Source: Chelativorans xinjiangensis
GTDB lineage: Bacteria > Pseudomonadota > Alphaproteobacteria > Rhizobiales > Rhizobiaceae
Length of the DNA stretch: 64,000 nucleotides
Reading direction: 5' to 3'
Assembly: GCF_009812055.1 (NCBI RefSeq)
Contig: NZ_WQNH01000023.1
Span: 1 to 64,000 of the forward strand
The translations under genes and the position numbers were made by a program. Shown piece by piece: positions 59,518 through 64,000 of this stretch (positions are counted from its first letter, which is position 1; each line of letters begins with the position of its first letter). The notes beneath the pieces are model-generated. The model searched no databases. It saw nothing but the letters and a program-made list of their open reading frames with translations, and was not told the origin of the DNA.

Positions 59518-60966
59518 ATGAAACATGAAATCCCCTCCAGCCTCGCGAGCGGGCTCTACATCGGCGGCCAATGGCGCGAGGCTTCCGACGGGGGCACCTT
59601 TCCGGTCTACGATCCCGCACGGGAAGAAAAGATTGCCGATGTCGCCAACGGCACGGTGGAGGACGCCATCGCCGCGGTCGACGCGGCCAGTGCGGCCTTT
59701 GCCGGATGGGCGGCGAGGAAGCCGCGCGAGCGTGCTGAAATCCTGCGCCGGGCCTTCGACATACTGACCCGCGAGAAGGGGCGTTTCGCCCGGCTGATGA
59801 CGCTCGAGAACGGCAAGTCGCTTGCCGATTCCCTGGGCGAGATGGCCTATGCGGCGGAGTTCTTCCGCTGGTACGCGGAAGAAGCGGTGCGCAACATCGG
59901 CACGGTGATGCACTCGCCCGCCTCCGGCGCGCGCATCCTGGCGCATCACAAGCCGGCCGGTGTTGCCCTTCTCATTACGCCGTGGAATTTTCCGGCTGCC
60001 ATGGGGACACGGAAGATCGGGCCGGCGCTGGCGGCGGGATGCACTGTGGTCATCAAGCCGGCCTCGGAAACGCCGCTCACCATGCTGGCGCTGATGGAGG
60101 TGCTGGAGGAGGCGGGGGTGCCGGCGGGTGTCGTCAACGCGCTTGCCTCGCGCGCTTCGGGCGCCGTGGCCGACGTCATGCTGCACGATCCGCGGGTGCG
60201 GGTGGTCTCGTTCACCGGCTCGACGGCGGTCGGGCGCACGCTTTTGAAGAGCGCTGCCGACAATATCGTCAAGCCGGCGATGGAACTGGGGGGCAACGCG
60301 CCCTTCATCGTTTGCGCCGATGGGGATATCGACGCGGCGGTGGAGGGGGCGCTCGTCGCCAAGATGCGCAATATGGGCGAGGCCTGCACGGCGGCGAACC
60401 GCTTCTATGTGCATGACAGCGTGCACGATGAATTCGCGGAGAAGCTTGCCGCCCGCATGGGCGCCATGAGGATGGGCCACGGGCTGGAAGGCGCTGAGGT
60501 CGGCGCGCTGGTCAATGCCGACACGCGCGACAAGGTGGCCGGCTTCGTGGAGGACGCGGTCGCCAAGGGTGCCCGCGCGCTCTGCGGGGGCAGGCGGCAC
60601 GAGGGCAGGGGCTTCTTCTATCCGCCGACGGTGCTTGTCGACGTTCCCGATACGGCGAAGCTTTTGTGCGATGAGATCTTCGGTCCGGTGGCCGCCCTCC
60701 AGCGCTTTTCCGGTGAGGATGAGGTGGTGCGTAAGGCCAACGAGACCGAATACGGCCTCGTCGCCTACATCTACACGCGCGACCAGAAGCGCGGGCTCGG
60801 CCTCGCCGAAAAGCTCGAATTCGGGATGATCGGGCTCAATCGCGGCCTCGTCTCCGATGCGGCCGCGCCCTTCGGCGGTGTCAAGCAGTCCGGCCTCGGA
60901 CGCGAGGGCGGGCATGAGGGGCTGATGGAATTCCTGGAGACGCAATATGTCTCCGCGGAATGGTGA
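59518..60966 (+). CDS. NAD(P)-dependent aldehyde (succinate-semialdehyde-type) dehydrogenase
   Basis: A 482-residue ALDH. Catalytic Cys290 in MGEACTAANR and Glu256 in MELGGNAPF; cofactor loop FTGSTAVGRTLLKSAA; C-terminal AAPFGGVKQSGLGREGG as in GabD-type enzymes, which start similarly with YIGGQWREA. It oxidises an aldehyde or semialdehyde to the acid in the cytoplasm. GabD-like, but in this operon another semialdehyde is as likely. Strong GGAGGAGG ribosome site; E2 follows after 9 bases. Confidence 0.9.
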   Translation: MKHEIPSSLASGLYIGGQWREASDGGTFPVYDPAREEKIADVANGTVEDAIAAVDAASAAFAGWAARKPRERAEILRRAFDILTREKGRFARLMTLENGKSLADSLGEMAYAAEFFRWYAEEAVRNIGTVMHSPASGARILAHHKPAGVALLITPWNFPAAMGTRKIGPALAAGCTVVIKPASETPLTMLALMEVLEEAGVPAGVVNALASRASGAVADVMLHDPRVRVVSFTGSTAVGRTLLKSAADNIVKPAMELGGNAPFIVCADGDIDAAVEGALVAKMRNMGEACTAANRFYVHDSVHDEFAEKLAARMGAMRMGHGLEGAEVGALVNADTRDKVAGFVEDAVAKGARALCGGRRHEGRGFFYPPTVLVDVPDTAKLLCDEIFGPVAALQRFSGEDEVVRKANETEYGLVAYIYTRDQKRGLGLAEKLEFGMIGLNRGLVSDAAAPFGGVKQSGLGREGGHEGLMEFLETQYVSAEW

Positions 60967-60975
60967 GGTGAAGTG

Positions 60976-62304
60976 ATGGATGTCGTCATGCCGCAACTCG
61001 GCGAGACCGTGAGCGAGGGCACCATCAGCACCTGGTTCAAAACCGAGGGCGATGTGGTCTGCGAAGGCGATGTGCTGTTCGAGATCGAGACCGACAAGGT
61101 CTCGATGGAGGTGCAGGCCGTGGGCGCCGGTGTTCTGGAGAAGATCCATGTCGGTGCGGGCGCGACAGCGCCCGTGGGCGCCGTGGTGGCGGTCATCGCC
61201 GGCGAAAAAGAGCCGGCGAGCAAGGGGGACGCGACCGCCGCCACGGTGGACCCGCGGGCGGTGGAGACCATGCCTGCCGAGGTGCCCGCCCCGGCATCGG
61301 AGCCGGCGGCAAGGATGAACGGGCACGGCGGGCTCGATCCCTTCTTCGAGGTGCGCACGCCGGAGCGCAACTACGGCAAGGCCGAGGCCGCGAACGGGGT
61401 GAAGATAACGCCGCTCGCCCGCCGGCTGATCGCCGAGGCCGGGCTTGATGCCGTGATGCTGGCCGAGGAGGCGGCGAGGCAGGGCAGGCGCCGCGTCGTC
61501 AAGGCGGATGTGGAGGCAGCGCGCGCGCCCGTGCCGGCGAGGCCGGTCGAGACACGGGAGCCGAAGCCTGAGCCGGGGCAAGCCGAGACCGGACCGGATA
61601 TCGATGTCGTCCCGCTCAACCGCATCCGCAAGCGCTCGGCCGAGCACCTGGCGGATGCCTGGCGCGCAGTTCCGCATGTGGTGCAGGCGGTCGAAGTGGA
61701 TTTCACGCGGCTCGACAGGGTGCGCCGCAGGGCCAATGAGGCGAATGCGGAGCGCTGGGGCTTTCGGCTTTCCTATCTGCCTTTCATTGCGCGTGCGACC
61801 TGCCTTGCCATCCGCGATTATCCTCAGGTGAATGCGCGGCTCGACGGCGACCGCCTGCTGGTCGCCCGGCGCGTTCATCTCGGCATCGCGGTCGATCTCG
61901 ACCATGACGGACTTGTGGTGCCGGTCATCAGGGGCGCCGACGACTTGACGCTGGTGGGTCTTGGCCGGGCGATCAACGAGGCGGTGGCGCGGGCGCGGGC
62001 AGGAAGGCTGACCGCCGACGACCTTTCCGGGGCCACCTATTCGCTCTCCAATTCCGGCACGTTCGGCACGCTGTTCACGGCGCCGATCGTCAACGCGCCG
62101 CAGGTGGCGATCCTTTCCACGGACGGCGTGAAGAAGAAGCCGGTGGTCGTATCGGATGAAGATGGCGACCGCATCGGCGTCGGCCTGATCGGCATCCTGG
62201 CGCAATCCTTCGACCACCGTGCCTTCGACGGCGCCTATTCGGCAGCCTTCCTCGGGCGCTTGCGCGCAATCATCGAAACCCGCGACTGGTCCCAGGAAAT
62301 ATGA
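60976..62304 (+). CDS. 2-oxo acid dehydrogenase E2 component (dihydrolipoamide acyltransferase)
   Basis: A 442-residue E2. One lipoyl domain at residues 1-76 with the lipoyl Lys41 in EIETDKVSM, a linker rich in Ala/Pro/Glu, the E1/E3-binding domain about residues 136-175 (KITPLARRLIAEAGLDAVML), another linker, and the catalytic domain with SFDHRAFDGAYSAAFLGRL (His and Asp of the HxxxD motif). ATG at 60976 is preferred to the GTG one codon earlier. No E3 gene is in the window. Confidence 0.93.
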   Translation: MDVVMPQLGETVSEGTISTWFKTEGDVVCEGDVLFEIETDKVSMEVQAVGAGVLEKIHVGAGATAPVGAVVAVIAGEKEPASKGDATAATVDPRAVETMPAEVPAPASEPAARMNGHGGLDPFFEVRTPERNYGKAEAANGVKITPLARRLIAEAGLDAVMLAEEAARQGRRRVVKADVEAARAPVPARPVETREPKPEPGQAETGPDIDVVPLNRIRKRSAEHLADAWRAVPHVVQAVEVDFTRLDRVRRRANEANAERWGFRLSYLPFIARATCLAIRDYPQVNARLDGDRLLVARRVHLGIAVDLDHDGLVVPVIRGADDLTLVGLGRAINEAVARARAGRLTADDLSGATYSLSNSGTFGTLFTAPIVNAPQVAILSTDGVKKKPVVVSDEDGDRIGVGLIGILAQSFDHRAFDGAYSAAFLGRLRAIIETRDWSQEI

Positions 62305-62352
62305 CCGGCGCAGGCGGAACGATCCCGACATGAAGACTTTGACGGAGGGTCT

Positions 62353-63327
62353 ATGACGATGCAGGAAAACAAACACAGGCTGGGCTGGATCGGTCTCGGC
62401 CGCATGGGCTTTCCGATGGCCGAGCGCCTGGTGAAGCGCGGCTACGACGTCCATGTCTGGAACCGCACAAGGGCCAAGGCCGAGCCGCTGGCGGAGAAGG
62501 GCGCCCGGCTCGTCGACCGTCCCGCCGATCTTGCGGACGTCGATATCCTGTTCACCATGGTCTCGACGGGGGACGATCTGGAACAGGTCTATTTCGGCGA
62601 GAACGGCGTGATCGACGGTGCTGCAAGCCCGGTGCCGCGCATCCTCGTCGACTGCTCCTCCATCGGCGTCGACCAGTCGGAGGAAATCCGCGCACGCGTC
62701 GATAAGGCGGGCGCGGCGTTCCTGGTGGCGCCCGTGTCCGGCAACGGCAAGTGCGTCAAGGCAGGCAAGCTCAGCCAGGTGGTCTCGGGCGATCGGGACG
62801 TCTTCGAGACGGTCAGGCCCTATCTGGAGACGATCGCCGGTAACGGCGTTGCCTATGTGGGCGAGGGGGAACTGGCGCGCATCTGCAAGATCGCCCACAA
62901 CGTGCTCTTGGGCGTCGTCACGCAGAATCTGGCCGAGATCACCATCCTGGCGGAGAAAGCCGGCGTGCCGCGCCATGCCTTTCTGGAGTTCATCAACAAC
63001 TCGGTGATGGGCTCGATCTTCACCCGCTACAAGACGCCGGCGCTTGTCAATCTCGACTGGACGACGACCTTCACGCCGGAGCTTTTGCGGAAGGACTTGG
63101 ACCTTGGGCTGAAGGCCGGGCGCGAGATGGGGGTGGCGATGCCGGTGACGGCGACGACGCGGGAGGCGCTGCAGAGCCATTTCGGTGCTGCGATGTTGCA
63201 GGAGGACCCGGAGGCCTATCTGCAGAAGGATTTCGCAGCGCTGATCGAGACGGTGGCGCTGGCATCGGGGCATAAGCTTGTGAGCGAGAACAAGCCGGTG
63301 AAGACGGGGCTGGAGGTGGAGGAGTAG
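62353..63327 (+). CDS. NAD(P)-dependent beta-hydroxyacid dehydrogenase (3-hydroxyisobutyrate dehydrogenase family)
   Basis: A 324-residue oxidoreductase: Rossmann motif IGLGRMGFPMAERL with WNRTRAKA after strand 2, substrate loop VAPVSGNGKCVKAGKLSQVV (normally DAPVSGG), catalytic Lys in GELARICKIAHN and the DLGLKAGREMGVAMPVT helix. It would interconvert a 3-hydroxyacid and a semialdehyde. With the ALDH of the operon this suggests hydroxyacid to semialdehyde to acid. GGAGGG precedes the ATG at 62353. Last gene of the operon. Confidence 0.9.
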   Translation: MTMQENKHRLGWIGLGRMGFPMAERLVKRGYDVHVWNRTRAKAEPLAEKGARLVDRPADLADVDILFTMVSTGDDLEQVYFGENGVIDGAASPVPRILVDCSSIGVDQSEEIRARVDKAGAAFLVAPVSGNGKCVKAGKLSQVVSGDRDVFETVRPYLETIAGNGVAYVGEGELARICKIAHNVLLGVVTQNLAEITILAEKAGVPRHAFLEFINNSVMGSIFTRYKTPALVNLDWTTTFTPELLRKDLDLGLKAGREMGVAMPVTATTREALQSHFGAAMLQEDPEAYLQKDFAALIETVALASGHKLVSENKPVKTGLEVEE

Positions 63328-63456
63328 GTTTTCCATCGGGGATAAAATCGCCCTTGGCTGTTGGGGGCGAGCGCCATCGCCGCCACGCCCGGTTTTCACC
63401 GTCTGGCCATTTCAAAGAACCCACCCTTCGGGAAGGCTCCCTCGAGGTGGTGGGAA

Positions 63457-63515
63457 GACGGGCGGCCTTCGTGTCGCCAGTCTAATTTTTTTCAGCGACC
63501 CTCGGGCCGCCCGTC
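63457..63515. repeat. 11-bp inverted repeat flanking a T-run
   Basis: GACGGGCGGCC at 63457-63467 and GGCCGCCCGTC at 63505-63515 are perfect inverted copies, with TAATTTTTTT in the 37-base middle. Confidence 0.7.
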
Positions 63516-63562
63516 CGGCGTTTTTAAGTCTCCGCCCGTTCCGCTTCCACGAAGCCGGATCC

Positions 63563-63580
63563 GGAAGGCTTAAGCCTTCC
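63563..63580. repeat. 18-bp perfect palindrome
   Basis: GGAAGGCTTAAGCCTTCC reads the same on both strands. No adjacent gene suggests what it serves. Confidence 0.7.
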
Positions 63581-63920
63581 ACGACAGGGCGCTCCCGCGC
63601 CCCCGTCTTTCCGGCTCCCCTTTAAAGTGCACCGTCCGGCACGCGCCGCCCGTAGTGGCGGCAGGGGAACCCTTGGGCGGAGCCTCCCCGGGCCGGCCGC
63701 CACGTTAGCGGCCCGCCGGAGGCGCCGGCCCCTCCCCGCGAGACCGCCGTCGCGATCCACGTTCCCGCGGGAGGGACGGGGAGCATGATAAGAGCGGCGC
63801 GGGCAGGGGGGATAAAATACGCGGTTGGGCGGGGCGAAAAAATTATAAGCGATTGTTTTGGACCGAATGTTTTTTTGAGGGGGCGGGAATTTATCCCCGT
63901 GGGTGCCGGCCCCCTCTCTT

Positions 63921-63973
63921 GCGATTTCTAAGGCTTAGCCTCCGCTTCGCTCCAGCTAAACCTAAGAAACCGC
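63921..63973. repeat. 19-base imperfect inverted repeat
   Basis: 63921-63939 and 63955-63973 match in 16 of 19 positions as inverted copies (core TTTCTAAGGCTTAGC against TTTCTTAGGTTTAGC), directly before the hairpin at 63973. Confidence 0.7.
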
Positions 63974-63999
63974 TATCTCCCCCACCGAGGGGGAGATAG
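63973..63999. repeat. Hairpin related to the composite palindromic repeat, probably cut by the window edge
   Basis: CTATCTCCCCC and GGGGGAGATAG form a perfect 11-bp stem around ACCGA. The arm resembles the ATCTCCCCC...GGGGGAGAT hairpin of the elements at 61-228 and 36401-36557, so a third, partial or diverged copy is likely. Confidence 0.7.
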
Positions 64000-64000
64000 G

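Larger units (their letters stand above)
63328..64000. other. Gene-free region rich in inverted repeats
   Basis: 673 bases with no convincing coding frame on either strand; short frames present run through palindromes. It holds at least four inverted structures, listed separately, and several GATAAAAT strings. Probably intergenic repeat debris and terminators after the operon; the window ends within a repeat copy. Confidence 0.6.

Noticed and set aside
58501-63399. A 1632-codon open frame on the minus strand
   Set aside because: It runs opposite five well-recognised genes (E1 beta to the hydroxyacid dehydrogenase), has no family resemblance and is rich in His/Arg/Asp as expected from the complement of GC-rich codons.

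Overview
The window is GC-rich, gene-dense chromosomal DNA from an alphaproteobacterium. It is most probably Hyphomicrobiales (Rhizobiales), close to the Mesorhizobium/Phyllobacteriaceae group. Evidence: the aerobic (CobG/CobF/CobN) cobalamin pathway, a coxMNOP-type oxidase operon, many CUT1 sugar ABC genes, and two repeat families I associate with rhizobia. One is a palindromic element that reads SPLVGEMSGRTEGG in one frame; the other is a roughly 107-bp REP-like repeat ending in TCTAGA. No tRNA, rRNA, transposase, phage gene or CRISPR array was seen.

Layout. 1-280: composite inverted repeat. 281-5456 (+): tightly coupled operon of DUF2264 protein, 2-hydroxyacid dehydrogenase, a hexapeptide acyltransferase fused to an alpha-helical domain, and a ThuA-like protein. 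5609-6433: DUF2189 membrane protein. 6449-10942 (-): coxMNOP-like oxidase with an added subunit IV, divergent from a 26-residue membrane peptide and a cytochrome c (11292-11939). 12072-24135 (-): carbohydrate region with two complete binding-protein/permease/permease modules, one shared MalK-type ATPase, an AnmK-family kinase, a LacI regulator and a GH127 beta-L-arabinofuranosidase. 24330-25840: lytic transglycosylase lipoprotein and a TetR regulator.

25885-47206 is a nearly complete aerobic cobalamin cluster. Two cobalamin riboswitches sit back to back (30625-30792 on -, 30883-31060 on +). The left one precedes cbtB-cbtA-cobU-cobO. The right one precedes DUF1636-cobW-cobN-cobG-cobH-cobI-cobJ. 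cobK lies antisense inside the rightward gene string, which resumes as cobL-cobE-cobM-cobA-cobB-cobS-cobT-cobF. cobQ and the CobS/CobT chelatase subunits are absent. Two divergent pairs (cobC/cobD and cobK/cobL) have start codons interlocked in the same CATG. cobG carries an in-frame copy of the palindromic repeat.

47366-48229: dodecin and an unknown protein. 48340-53163 (-): TetR-MFP-RND efflux operon with two tandem 14-bp palindromes over its promoter. 53404-53572: amidohydrolase remnant. 53579-54637: alpha/beta hydrolase lacking the nucleophilic serine. 54762-55853 (-): LacI regulator divergent from a catabolic operon (56153-63327, +) of an M24-family protein with a Cys in place of a metal-ligand Asp, E1 alpha, E1 beta, a semialdehyde dehydrogenase, E2 and a beta-hydroxyacid dehydrogenase. 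A strong promoter with an overlapping LacI-type operator precedes the operon, and near-copies of the operator lie before the regulator and the amidohydrolase remnant. This operon, of unknown substrate, is the best candidate for an undescribed pathway. 63328-64000 is gene-free and full of inverted repeats.
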